Source: Limisalsivibrio acetivorans (GTDB taxonomy: Bacteria; Chrysiogenota; Deferribacteres; Deferribacterales; Geovibrionaceae). Taken from it: a stretch of 64,000 nt of DNA. Location of the stretch: the NCBI RefSeq assembly GCF_000421105.1, contig NZ_ATWF01000002.1, positions 186,001 to 250,000 on the forward strand, written 5' to 3'. The position numbers and the translations under genes are program-made. The notes below the pieces were generated by a model, which saw only the letters and a program-made list of their open reading frames with translations, did no database searches and was not told the origin of the DNA. Shown piece after piece: positions 20,030 through 28,576 of the stretch. The first letter of the stretch is position 1; every line of letters starts with the position of its first letter.

Positions 20030-21070
20030 TTTTAAGTAGTGGTCAAAAGAGGTCAGGTGCGTTAGCATCGTAGCTCTTTAACCACCACGTCAAAGGAGCA
20101 CCGAATGAAGAACTATACACACCTGACCCGTGAACAAAGGTACCAGATTTATGTGCTGAGGAAAACCGGACATTCTCAGACGGACATAGCTGATTTGCTT
20201 AAAGTACATAAATCTACCATCAGCCGAGAGTTACGCAGAAACACAGGAGGTCGTGGTTATCGCCCAAAGCAAGCTCATCGCAAAGCTATTGAACGAAGAA
20301 TGGACAAGGTCCCAAGACGGATTGCACAAACTGAATGGTATTTTGTTGAACGTCTTCTGCTTGAAGACTGGAGCCCTGAGCAGGTGAGCAATTGGCTAAA
20401 TCAAAATTATGGAATAAACGTAAGTCATGAGCGTATCTACCAGCACATTCTTGAAGATAAAAGTCATGGTGGAACACTTTATACTCACCTGCGTTGCCGA
20501 AGAAAACGCAGGAAGCGATATGGTGTTTATGAACGCAGAGGAGAGATACATGGCAAGTTAAGCATTGAGCAGCGTCCAAGTATTGTAGAAGAGAAAGCGA
20601 GATTCGGAGACTGGGAAGTGGATACAGTTATAGGAAAAGGGAACAAGCAGGCGATTGTTTCTCTTATTGAGCGGAAGTCTTATCTGACACTTATACGCAA
20701 GGTAGAAAGAAAGACTGCTGTACTGGTGACAAAAGCGGTTATAGAAATGTTGAAACCGATATCACACCTAGTCCATACAATCACTTCCGATAACGGGAAA
20801 GAGTTTGCAGGACATGCCGAAATATCTGAGATACTAGGGGCTGAATTCTACTTTGCTCATCCATATGCTTCGTGGGAACGCGGAATAAACGAAAATACAA
20901 ACGGACTCATTAGGCAGTATGTACCAAAGAGTAGGATGCTTGAAAGTGTTGATGATATAGAGATTCAGAATATTATGCAGAAACTAAACAACAGACCAAG
21001 AAAAGCAACTGGATATAAAACTCCTAACCAGATACTATTCTCTATAGACCCCGTTGCACTTGCTAGTTGA
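20015..21070 (+). mobile_element. IS30-family insertion sequence (about 1.06 kb)
   Basis: One transposase gene is flanked by 19-base imperfect inverted repeats, and the whole element is flanked by ATTCA on both sides, a possible 2-5 bp target duplication. Length and layout fit IS30 (about 1.05-1.25 kb). It lies in the opposite direction to the flagellar/TPR run and splits a TPR gene cleanly in frame, with both fragments undecayed, which suggests a recent insertion. Coordinates assume a 5-bp duplication. Confidence 0.9.
20105..21070 (+). CDS. IS30-family transposase
   Basis: A 321-residue DDE transposase. The N-terminus 'YTHLTREQRYQIYVLRKTGHSQTDIADLLKVHKSTISREL' is the IS30 helix-turn-helix, and a second DNA-binding region follows. 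The catalytic triad is visible as Asp173 (GDWEVDTVIG), Asp229 (TSDNGKEF) and Glu263 (INENTNGLIRQYVPK), the DD(33)E spacing of the family. A ribosome site AAAGGAGCACCGA precedes the ATG. The gene ends inside the right inverted repeat. Codon use is more AT-rich than its neighbours, as expected for a transferred element. Appears intact and so probably active. Confidence 0.95.
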   Translation: MKNYTHLTREQRYQIYVLRKTGHSQTDIADLLKVHKSTISRELRRNTGGRGYRPKQAHRKAIERRMDKVPRRIAQTEWYFVERLLLEDWSPEQVSNWLNQNYGINVSHERIYQHILEDKSHGGTLYTHLRCRRKRRKRYGVYERRGEIHGKLSIEQRPSIVEEKARFGDWEVDTVIGKGNKQAIVSLIERKSYLTLIRKVERKTAVLVTKAVIEMLKPISHLVHTITSDNGKEFAGHAEISEILGAEFYFAHPYASWERGINENTNGLIRQYVPKSRMLESVDDIEIQNIMQKLNNRPRKATGYKTPNQILFSIDPVALAS

Positions 21071-23377
21071 ATTCAGGTCCTGATATATATCAAGGAGAAC
21101 CATCTCCCGCTTGTTGTCGTCAAAGATGTTCTTCGTTATGTCAAACTTAAGTTTTTCTGCAAGCATAGGGTCCTTGGTGTATCTGTCAAGAACCGCTATC
21201 GCCTTGTCCACATCCTGCTTTTCGAGCTCGTCCACGATGAACATAAAGGTCTCTCTGTCCAGTCCGTTTACATCGAAATCGATCCCACCCCGTCCAAGCA
21301 GTAGGTTGGTGAGCTTATAAACCGGGTTGTCCGTATATTCTATGGTATCCATAATCTGCGCGGACTTCTCCGGAAGGGTCAGCTTATAGAGGGAGAATGC
21401 GGCATACGCCTTGAGCTTATCCTGAAACTGCTGATCCTCGGAACCGTTGATCATACCTGAATTATCATCATAGAATCGTATAACATCCAGATACCTTTTA
21501 TCATCAAAGCTCCCCTTCATGATTGTAAAAAGCGACTCCTCGTATATATCCCGCACCTCTTCCTGATGCTCACCCTCCTCCACATGGACGAAATACTGCT
21601 TTGCGGAGAGCTGGGCAAGCTCGAGCTGGCCGTTCTGGAGGTATCTGTCAGAGAGGGCGTAGTAGGCTTCATCCAGCAGAGAATTCCAGATGGCGGGTTC
21701 GTAGATCCTCTCGGTATTTGCGTAGAAGTTCTCCACATCGGAGATAACCTTATTGAACTCCCCGCCGTCCAGCTTTGCCCTGGTACGTATATACTTTATC
21801 TGCTGGAGGATTCTTTCCGCATCCTCACGATAGTCCGAATCGGGAAACTCCTCCAGAAGTGCGTTTATATACTGTTCGGAGACGTTATCCTTCCCTTCCT
21901 CATACGCTCTCTCAGCCTGCTTCAGCCTGATGAGCTGTTTTATATCAAAGACCTCCTCCATCAGCGGGGAGGAGTAATTGAGCCTGGCGAAATCATCTAT
22001 GGCAGAAAGGGTTTTGTCGTAATCCCCTTCGTTATAGTATGCCTTTATCATCACAAGCTCCGCCTGTGACTTAACCTCAAAGTCTTCACTTTTGAGGGCG
22101 TTGTCCAGAAACTTCTGCCAGTCCGCCGGAGATTTCTCCGTAAGATGGTTATCCGCATATTTTATGGAGGCAAGCAGCCCTCCCGTTTTCTCGGGGTACA
22201 GATCTCTAGCTCTCACAAGAAGACTGTCGGCGGCATCCTGATTGCCGAGTTCCTCATTCATCTCCGCCGCACGGTACATGGCAAGGTCTGCATGCTCGCT
22301 GGAGGGGAAAAGCTCAAACACCTTACTGTACGCCCTCAGGGCATCCTGGTTCTCACCTTTCTCCTTAAACACCTCTCCCATACTGTAGATTATCTCCGGA
22401 CTAAGGTCGGTAAAGTCGGTATTCTCGCCTCTGAATTCCTGAAAATTCAGGAAAGCGTTCTCGCTGTCTCCCCGCTTGGACTGGAGCATACCGATGGTGG
22501 CGTCCTGCACCCGCTTCGCCTCGGGGAACCTGCGCACATAGTTTTCCCTAGCCTCTATGGCCCTGTCGTACTGGCCGAGCTGTTCATATATCTCCGCAAT
22601 CCTTCGGTAGGCAAGCTTCTGCATCTCCTCGTCCCGCACAAGCTTAATTATATTCTCATAGCCGAAGATGGCTTCGTAATACATCCCCGCCCTCTCCTTA
22701 GACTCCGCAGAACGCATAAGGGCATCACGAAAGCGGTAGGAATCGGGGTACATCTCTATGAAGTCATCGAAGATCTTTGCCGCTGTAACGTAATTCTTAT
22801 AGGATTCTTCCCCCTTATGGAAATACGCCATGCCCATCCTGTATAACGCTTCCTGCCTGTAATACTCGCTGGGCTGGTTGGAAAGGAACCCCTCAAGCTG
22901 AACGATGGCCTCGTCAAAATTTCTGGAGGCGATAAGCTCGTCCACCCTTCCAAGGGAACGCTCCGATTCTTCATCCTCTATGATCTCACCACCCTTTCGG
23001 ATGATAGGACTCTCGATACCGTAGCCCAGCTTGATATCATCCAGCTCCCTCTTCTTGGAGGAGACGAGCTTAACGTTTGCCCCTTCGGTGGTGAAGACGA
23101 AATCGGTTCCCTGGGCGAAATATACCGTGATGCTCTGCTCGCCCGATTCTATCCTTTTTATGAAAGGGTCGTTGAGTGAACCTGTGAAGTCCGCCGCCAG
23201 AGGGTCTTTGAACTGTATCGTAATGGTGTTATTGTCCTTGGATACACCATCTACCTCTGCTGCTATATCGCTTATAACTAGCTCTGTGAAAAACTGATTC
23301 TGCCGGAGGTAAATATCCTCGGCAAACAGCAGAGCGGGCAGAAAGAAGAGCGGGATAAGGATGCGGATCAGTTTCAT
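21035..23377 (-). pseudogene. N-terminal 769 codons of a large periplasmic TPR protein, disrupted by IS30
   Basis: Starts with a clear signal peptide (MKLIRILIPLFFLPALLFAED). A beta-rich N-domain follows ('TIQFKDPLAADFTGSLNDPFI', AMIN-like; tentative), then many TPR/YbgF-like units from about residue 150 ('FDEAIVQLEGFLSNQPSEYYRQEALYRMGMAYFHKGEESY', 'AYSKVFELFPSSEHADLAMYRAAEMNEELGN'). The frame continues 11 codons into the IS and stops. The original gene ended at 19680, overlapping the flrB-like gene. Located upstream of the flagellar regulators, so a role in flagellar or envelope assembly is possible but unproven. No Shine-Dalgarno precedes the ATG; TATAAT lies only three bases upstream of it. 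Confidence 0.85.
21053..21071 (-). repeat. Right terminal inverted repeat of the IS30-family element
   Basis: Minus strand TTCAACTAGCAAGTGCAAC, matching the left end at 15 of 19 bases. It contains the last codons of the transposase gene. Confidence 0.75.
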
Positions 23378-23505
23378 TGTATTATAGTATTAAACCACAG
23401 GCGTGCCGATGGCAATGTTAAATTCTCCAAGCTCTTTGTGAGCAATCAATATCGCTTGAAACTACCCTGAACACGTGGTAATTTAAAACCAACTATGGAG
23501 GGACT

Positions 23506-24393
23506 ATGGCACTCGATCACGGCATCCTGCTTGAAACAGGTACAAACGAATTTGAGATAGTTGAATTTATCGTGCGTGCCGAGAAGGATCACCACTTCGG
23601 CATAAACGTTGCCAAAGTGCGGGAAGTTATCCGTTTTCCGGAGATAGTCAAGGTTCCGGACGCTCACCCGTCGGTGATAGGAACCGCAAATATCCGGCAA
23701 AAGCTCGTACCCATTATCGATCTCGGTAACTGGCTTGAGATGAAATACGAGGATGACTACGAACAGAAAAAGATAATCGTCACCTACTTCAACCATCAAT
23801 ACAACGGCTTTATGGTTGATGAGGTTGTCCGTATTCACAGAATCACCTGGGCGGATATTAAAGATTACTCATCTATGACCGATTTCAGTCTGGTAGAGAC
23901 TGTGCTCGGCGTTGTTGATATCGGCGGCAATCTCATTCAGCTGCTGGACTTTGAAAAGATCGTTGCGGAGCTTAACCCTGAAACAGCACTTAAGGAAATG
24001 GAGATAGACTATTCCCGCTTTGAAGACAGGGCGGAGAAAACGGTTTACCTCGCAGAGGATTCTCAGGTTATCAGACGCTTTCTGCACTCCAACCTTGAGA
24101 ACGCAGGCTATCAGGTTAAATCCTTCGAAAACGGCAAGCTGCTCCTGAATGAGTTTAACACCAAGGTCCCCGATATCGTAATAACAGACCTGGAAATGCC
24201 CGTTGCGGACGGAGCATATGTTGTGCGGACCCTGCGTGAGAATGCACAGCTGATAGACCTCCCGATCCTTGTCTTCTCCTCACTCGCAAGCGAGGAGAAC
24301 GAGAGAAAGGTTATGGCCATCGGTGCTAACATGTTCGTGGGCAAGCCGGACACAGACATACTAATCGGTAGTATAGACAGATATCTGCTTTAA
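23506..24393 (+). CDS. cheV: Chemotaxis coupling protein CheV (CheW-receiver)
   Basis: CheV couples chemoreceptors to CheA and dampens signalling when phosphorylated. The 295-residue protein has a CheW domain (about 15-155, 'FGINVAKVREVIRFPEIVKVPDAHPSVIGTANIRQ') and a receiver domain (about 178-295, 'VYLAEDSQVIRRFL', Asp228 in 'DIVITDLEMPVADG', Lys in 'FVGKPDTD'). All receiver active-site residues are present. A good ribosome site (ATGGAGGGACT) sets the ATG. Divergent from the TPR/flagellar run and first of a plus-strand trio with the CpoB-like and LysM genes. Confidence 0.93.
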   Translation: MALDHGILLETGTNEFEIVEFIVRAEKDHHFGINVAKVREVIRFPEIVKVPDAHPSVIGTANIRQKLVPIIDLGNWLEMKYEDDYEQKKIIVTYFNHQYNGFMVDEVVRIHRITWADIKDYSSMTDFSLVETVLGVVDIGGNLIQLLDFEKIVAELNPETALKEMEIDYSRFEDRAEKTVYLAEDSQVIRRFLHSNLENAGYQVKSFENGKLLLNEFNTKVPDIVITDLEMPVADGAYVVRTLRENAQLIDLPILVFSSLASEENERKVMAIGANMFVGKPDTDILIGSIDRYLL

Positions 24394-24402
24394 GGAGTTT
24401 TT

Positions 24403-25161
24403 ATGAAGAAGATTGCAATCTTTTCCATGCTTACAGTTTTTCTTTTTGGATGTACAAACGACAACGAAGTTATCAAACAGAGCCTCAACAACATCAAGGA
24501 CGAAATGGTCAACATGCAGTCCGAAATGGCGGAGATGAAGATCACCGTTGAGGAGGTTAACTCTAAAACCCAGGCCAATACCGAGAATATCAACGCAAAC
24601 TCTAACGCCCTTGCGGAGATCCGCTCCGAAACCAACTACCTCAGCAATGAGATCGCCCTTATGAAAGAGGCGGCCAAAGAGCGTGAGGCTATGATGGAAA
24701 AGCAGGAAAGCGAAACCATGGATATGGGTGAGCAGAACGCAGAGGATGAGATAATCATCATAGAGGACAACTTCACCGACAAGTCAAGCCTCTACAGCTA
24801 CGCATACGAGCTCTACAAGAATGGACAATACGCCGAGAGTACAGCAAAATTCAACGAGTTCCTCGCCAAGTATCCCTCCGATGAACTCTCCGACAACGCT
24901 GTATACTGGCTTGGTGAGATACAGTACGCCCTTAAGGACTACGAGGCGGCCATCAGCAACTTCCAGAGGCTCGCTTCTGAGTACCCCCAGGGTAATAAGG
25001 TACCCGACGGTCTTGTGAAGATGGGATACTCCTACGGCAACATCGGTCAGATGGATAAAGCCAGGGAGACTATGAAAAGAGTAGTAAACCAGTATCCCGG
25101 AACCAGGGCATATAACCTTGCCCGCAAGAAGCTTGAAGCTTGGGGAGTTTCTGTTGAATAA
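24403..25161 (+). CDS. ybgF: CpoB/YbgF-like TPR lipoprotein
   Basis: A 252-residue predicted lipoprotein. The signal ends in a lipobox (LFGC, Cys near residue 18), then comes a long coiled coil (about 22-90, heptad-rich) and three TPR units in the C-terminal half ('LYSYAYELYKNGQYAESTAKFNEFLAKYP', 'AVYWLGEIQYALKDYEAAISNFQRLASEYPQG', 'LVKMGYSYGNIGQMDKARETMKRVVNQYPGT'). This is the layout of CpoB/YbgF, which coordinates cell-wall synthesis with Tol-Pal. CpoB itself is periplasmic in E. coli; lipoprotein versions are common elsewhere. No tol or pal gene is in the window. 9 bases after cheV. Confidence 0.8.
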   Translation: MKKIAIFSMLTVFLFGCTNDNEVIKQSLNNIKDEMVNMQSEMAEMKITVEEVNSKTQANTENINANSNALAEIRSETNYLSNEIALMKEAAKEREAMMEKQESETMDMGEQNAEDEIIIIEDNFTDKSSLYSYAYELYKNGQYAESTAKFNEFLAKYPSDELSDNAVYWLGEIQYALKDYEAAISNFQRLASEYPQGNKVPDGLVKMGYSYGNIGQMDKARETMKRVVNQYPGTRAYNLARKKLEAWGVSVE

Positions 25162-26155
25162 GAAACTTTTATGTGTTCTCTGCGCCGGAGGGCTGCTTGC
25201 CGCATCTGCGGCGGCGGCCGAGACGGTGCACAAGGTCAAGAAGGGGGATACCCTTTGGGATATCTCCAGACATTACTACGGAGACAACTTCCAGTGGCCC
25301 ATGATCTGGAAGGATAATGTCATCATTAACGATCCGGACCTTATCTACCCCGGGCAGCAGTTCAATGTTCCGGGCTTTTTAGACGATGCAGAAACCATCC
25401 GCAAGGATGATTCAGGCCTTATCAGAATCAGCGCTCCCGAAAACCGCAAACCCATGGATACCGACCCCCTCGAATCGGAAAAGCTTATCAATGCAAATGC
25501 ACGGAACTCCATGGAAACCATATTCCTCAACGATATCGAGGTCGTCAGGGATAACGAACCTTCGGCAAACATCCTAAACGTTGAAGGGGAGAAGAGCTTT
25601 GCCACGACAAGGGATCGCATAACCATAAATCAAGGCTCCGGTGAAGGGCTCAATCTGGGCGATACTGTTGTACTCTACCAGAAACTCAGCACCCTTGAAA
25701 AAGAAAGAGCAGTATATCGGATAGTAGGATACGCAGAGGTTAGCGAGGTAAGGGCTGAAACCAGCGATGCAATTATCTACAAATCCTTCAACTCAATCCA
25801 GAAAGGATACTTTGCAGAGAAAGGTAACCGTCCCGACCTCCGATCTCCCAAGGTTTTCCGCAAGGCTGACACAGATATCGATGGAGAGATCGTATACATA
25901 CCCGACAGCCACCGCAACACAGCCCAGGGCTACAGAGTCATTGTAAATGTGGGAAGCGTTGAGCGTGCAAAGCAGGGTGACAAGGTTTCCATATACAGAG
26001 AAACCGAAGAAAACGGTCGCACAAGAAAGGATTATATCGGCGAAGGCCAGCTTATTCTTGTGGGCGAGGAATACTCCACAGCGATAATCGTCACAAGCCT
26101 TGTTGAGATACATAAAGGGGACAGCGTAAACCTTACGGATATAGCTGTTTACTGA
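25154..26155 (+). CDS. LysM-domain periplasmic protein
   Basis: A 333-residue secreted protein. I start at the TTG at 25154-25156, preceded by GGGGAG at good spacing, because that places a signal peptide (NKKLLCVLCAGGLLAASAAAAET) at the N-terminus. An upstream ATG at 25118 would add 12 residues with no ribosome site. The start overlaps the previous gene's end. A LysM domain (about residues 25-75, 'VHKVKKGDTLWDISRHYYG...PDLIYPGQQFNVP') should bind peptidoglycan. The rest is beta-rich with 'ITINQGSGEGLNLGDTVVLYQ' and 'RVIVNVGSVERAKQGDKVSIYRE' repeats of unknown function. Confidence 0.82.
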   Translation: MNKKLLCVLCAGGLLAASAAAAETVHKVKKGDTLWDISRHYYGDNFQWPMIWKDNVIINDPDLIYPGQQFNVPGFLDDAETIRKDDSGLIRISAPENRKPMDTDPLESEKLINANARNSMETIFLNDIEVVRDNEPSANILNVEGEKSFATTRDRITINQGSGEGLNLGDTVVLYQKLSTLEKERAVYRIVGYAEVSEVRAETSDAIIYKSFNSIQKGYFAEKGNRPDLRSPKVFRKADTDIDGEIVYIPDSHRNTAQGYRVIVNVGSVERAKQGDKVSIYRETEENGRTRKDYIGEGQLILVGEEYSTAIIVTSLVEIHKGDSVNLTDIAVY

Positions 26156-26186
26156 TACCTAACAGTTTTTCAGTATCCTTCCTTTG

Positions 26187-26210
26187 AAAAGCTCCCCCCG
26201 AGGGGCTTTC
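26187..26210 (+). terminator. Likely intrinsic terminator after the LysM gene
   Basis: AAAAGCTCCCCCCGAGGGGCTTTC: CCCC pairs with GGGG and AG with CT, with a small internal mismatch and a short T-run. It lies 30 bases after the stop of the LysM gene. Confidence 0.5.
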
Positions 26211-26248
26211 TTCATCTGATTTAGCTCCACTTTGAAGCATCCTTTTTC

Positions 26249-26277
26249 TTGACTAAACCAATCTATTTCATTAATAT
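26249..26277 (+). promoter_or_regulatory. Likely sigma-70 promoter of the liv operon
   Basis: TTGACT (26249-26254), a 17-base spacer, then TAATAT (26272-26277). It is followed by a leader of about 100 bases that includes the hairpin AGCCG-ATCATA-CGGCT (26297-26312) before the livJ ribosome site. Confidence 0.55.
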
Positions 26278-26384
26278 TCTTGATTACTTGACCGGAATAG
26301 CCGATCATACGGCTCTTGCCCTCACATCCAAGTTAATTCGGGCATATTGTATTTGTACGGCAAAACATCTTATGGAGAGAGAAT

Positions 26385-27575
26385 ATGAGAAAACTTCTGT
26401 CTTTTCTGCTCGTTGCAGTTGCGGCTGTTTTTATAATGACAGCATGCAGCCAGCAGTCCGAAGAACCCGCACAGGAAGAAACCACACAGGAAACAACTCA
26501 GGAAGAAACACAGGAAGCCGAAGCCAGCACAGAGCCTATTAAGATAGGTGTTGCAGGACCCCATTCAGGTGACCTCGCTTCCTACGGAATCCCCACAGCT
26601 AATGCTGTTAAGCTCTACGTCGATGAGATCAACAGCAACGGCGGTGTGAACGGAAGACAAATCGAACTCGTCGTTGAAGACGATGTCTGCAAGCCCGAGG
26701 TTGCTGCCAACACAGCCGCCAAGCTTGTATCCGAAGAGGTTGTTGCTGTAGTAGGACACATCTGCTCCGGTGCTACAAAGGCTGCACTCGGCATGTACAA
26801 GGACGCTCAGATCCCTGTTATGTCCCCCTCTGCAACAAATCCCGCTCTCACTAAAAGCGGCGACTATCCTAACTTCTTCCGTACAATCGCACCCGATGAT
26901 TCACAGGCAAGGCTCCAGGTTGACTTCGCCCTCGACAAGCTCGGTCTTAAAAAGCTCGCCGTTATCCACGACAAGGGTGACTACGGTAAAGGTCTTGCAG
27001 AATTCGCAAAGAGCTTCATTGAGCAGGCAGAAGGTGCTGAGGTTGTTCTCTATGAAGGTGTAACCCCCGGTGCTGTGGACTACTCCGCAGTTGTTCAAAA
27101 GGTTAAGCAGTCCGAAGCGGACGGCGTTATCTTTGGTGGATATCACCCCGAGGCCTCCAAGATCGTTACCGTTATGAAGAAGAAGAAGCTTGAGATCCCC
27201 TTCATCTCCGATGACGGTGTTAAGGACGAAACCTTCATCAAGGTTGCAGGCGATTTCGCAGAAGGCGTTTACGCCACAGGCCCCAAGGATGTTGAGTCCA
27301 ACCCCCTTTCCCAGAAAGCTATCAACGCACACGTTGAGAAATACGGCGAAAAGCCCGGTGCTTTCTATCTTAACGGTTACTCTGCCATCATCGCTTTCAT
27401 CAACGCCATCGATGTTGCAGACTCCACAGAGTATGACGCTATCGTAAACGCACTCACCACCGAGTACGTTGAAACTCCCGTGGGCAACATCTCCTTCGAC
27501 AAGAAGGGTGATGCCATCGGCGTGGGCTTCTCTGTTTACCAAGTGCAGAACGGTGAATACGTAGAGCTCCAGTAA
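26385..27575 (+). CDS. livJ: Branched-chain amino-acid ABC transporter, substrate-binding lipoprotein
   Basis: A 396-residue type I periplasmic binding protein. The signal ends in a lipobox (IMTAC, Cys near residue 21). It is followed by an acidic Glu/Thr-rich linker (SQQSEEPAQEETTQETTQEE) and then the Leu/Ile/Val-binding fold ('IKIGVAGPHSGDLASYGIPTANAVKLYVDEINSNGGVNGRQIELVVEDDVCKPE'). Codon use is strongly biased towards what look like preferred codons (GTT, AAG, CTC), indicating high expression. First gene of the liv cluster; a hairpin follows its stop. Ligand could be Leu/Ile/Val or another small molecule. Confidence 0.92.
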   Translation: MRKLLSFLLVAVAAVFIMTACSQQSEEPAQEETTQETTQEETQEAEASTEPIKIGVAGPHSGDLASYGIPTANAVKLYVDEINSNGGVNGRQIELVVEDDVCKPEVAANTAAKLVSEEVVAVVGHICSGATKAALGMYKDAQIPVMSPSATNPALTKSGDYPNFFRTIAPDDSQARLQVDFALDKLGLKKLAVIHDKGDYGKGLAEFAKSFIEQAEGAEVVLYEGVTPGAVDYSAVVQKVKQSEADGVIFGGYHPEASKIVTVMKKKKLEIPFISDDGVKDETFIKVAGDFAEGVYATGPKDVESNPLSQKAINAHVEKYGEKPGAFYLNGYSAIIAFINAIDVADSTEYDAIVNALTTEYVETPVGNISFDKKGDAIGVGFSVYQVQNGEYVELQ

Positions 27576-27603
27576 ATCACTATAATAAAACAGTTATTCA
27601 AGA

Positions 27604-27627
27604 AGGGGTGCAAAAGCACCCCTTTTT
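27604..27627 (+). terminator. Intrinsic terminator/attenuator between livJ and livH
   Basis: AGGGGTGC-AAAA-GCACCCCTTTTT: 8 perfect base pairs, 4-base loop, T-run. Placed inside the operon, it should let the binding protein be made in excess of the permease, a known arrangement for ABC importers. Confidence 0.85.
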
Positions 27628-27670
27628 CCATTTTAATAGACTAAATTTTTGACAGGAGCAGTCACGGAAA

Positions 27671-28573
27671 ATGGAATATTTTATCGAGCTATTCTTGGGG
27701 GGCCTCACAAGGGGAAGCATCTACGCCCTTATCGCCCTCGGATACACAATGGTGTACGGCATCATTCAGCTTATCAACTTCGCCCACGGCGAGATATACA
27801 TGATAGGCGCTTTCACGGCACTCATCGTAGCCAGCGTGCTCACAATACTGGGGCTTAACGGAATCGCCATCCTTATCCTTGCGGGCATTATCGCTGTAAT
27901 ATACTCCGCCGCATACGGATTCACGATGGAAAAGATCGCATACAGACCCCTGAGAAGCGCACCAAGGCTTTCACCCCTTATAAGTGCCATCGGTATGTCT
28001 ATCTTCCTCCAGAACTACGTACTTCTCGCACAGACATCCGACTTTCTCCCATTCCCTGCACTCATCCCCGAGTTCGGGTTTATGGAGCCGGTATCGCATA
28101 TAGTCAGCTCTGCAGAGCTTGTGATAATCCTCACAACGGCCTCCGTAATGGTTCTGCTTACGCTGTTTATCAAATACACCAGAATGGGCAAAGCGATGAG
28201 AGCGACATCTCAGGATAAGAAGATGGCAAGGCTCATCGGTATCGATGTGGACAAGGTTATCTCTCTCACCTTCATCATCGGTTCCTCACTCGCCGCCCTC
28301 GGCGGTGTTCTCATCGCTTCGCACATTGGACAGATAAACTTCTACATCGGATTCATCGCCGGAATTAAAGCCTTCACAGCGGCAGTTCTCGGCGGTATCG
28401 GGAGTATCCCCGGTGCGGTTCTGGGTGCTCTCATCCTCGGATGGACCGAAAGCTTCGCCACAGGATACGTTTCCAGTGACTACGAAGATGTTTTCGCATT
28501 CTCTCTGCTGGTCTTCATCCTGATATTCAGACCCGCCGGAATCCTGGGCAAGTCAGAAACTCAGAAGGTGTAA
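27671..28573 (+). CDS. livH: Branched-chain amino-acid ABC transporter permease LivH
   Basis: A 300-residue inner-membrane permease with about eight hydrophobic segments. The start 'MEYFIELFLGGLTRGSIYALIALGYTMVYGIIQLINFAHGEIYMIGAF' is the LivH signature. The coupling segment 'ATSQDKKMARLIGIDVDKVISLTFIIGSSLAALGGVL' and C-terminal 'GGIGSIPGAVLGALILGWTES' match the family. 3 bases precede livM. Confidence 0.93.
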   Translation: MEYFIELFLGGLTRGSIYALIALGYTMVYGIIQLINFAHGEIYMIGAFTALIVASVLTILGLNGIAILILAGIIAVIYSAAYGFTMEKIAYRPLRSAPRLSPLISAIGMSIFLQNYVLLAQTSDFLPFPALIPEFGFMEPVSHIVSSAELVIILTTASVMVLLTLFIKYTRMGKAMRATSQDKKMARLIGIDVDKVISLTFIIGSSLAALGGVLIASHIGQINFYIGFIAGIKAFTAAVLGGIGSIPGAVLGALILGWTESFATGYVSSDYEDVFAFSLLVFILIFRPAGILGKSETQKV

Positions 28574-28576
28574 CCA

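Noticed and set aside
26249-26542. A plus-strand frame overlapping the livJ leader and signal region.
   Set aside because: No ribosome site, and it overlaps livJ in another frame; the promoter and leader explain the region.
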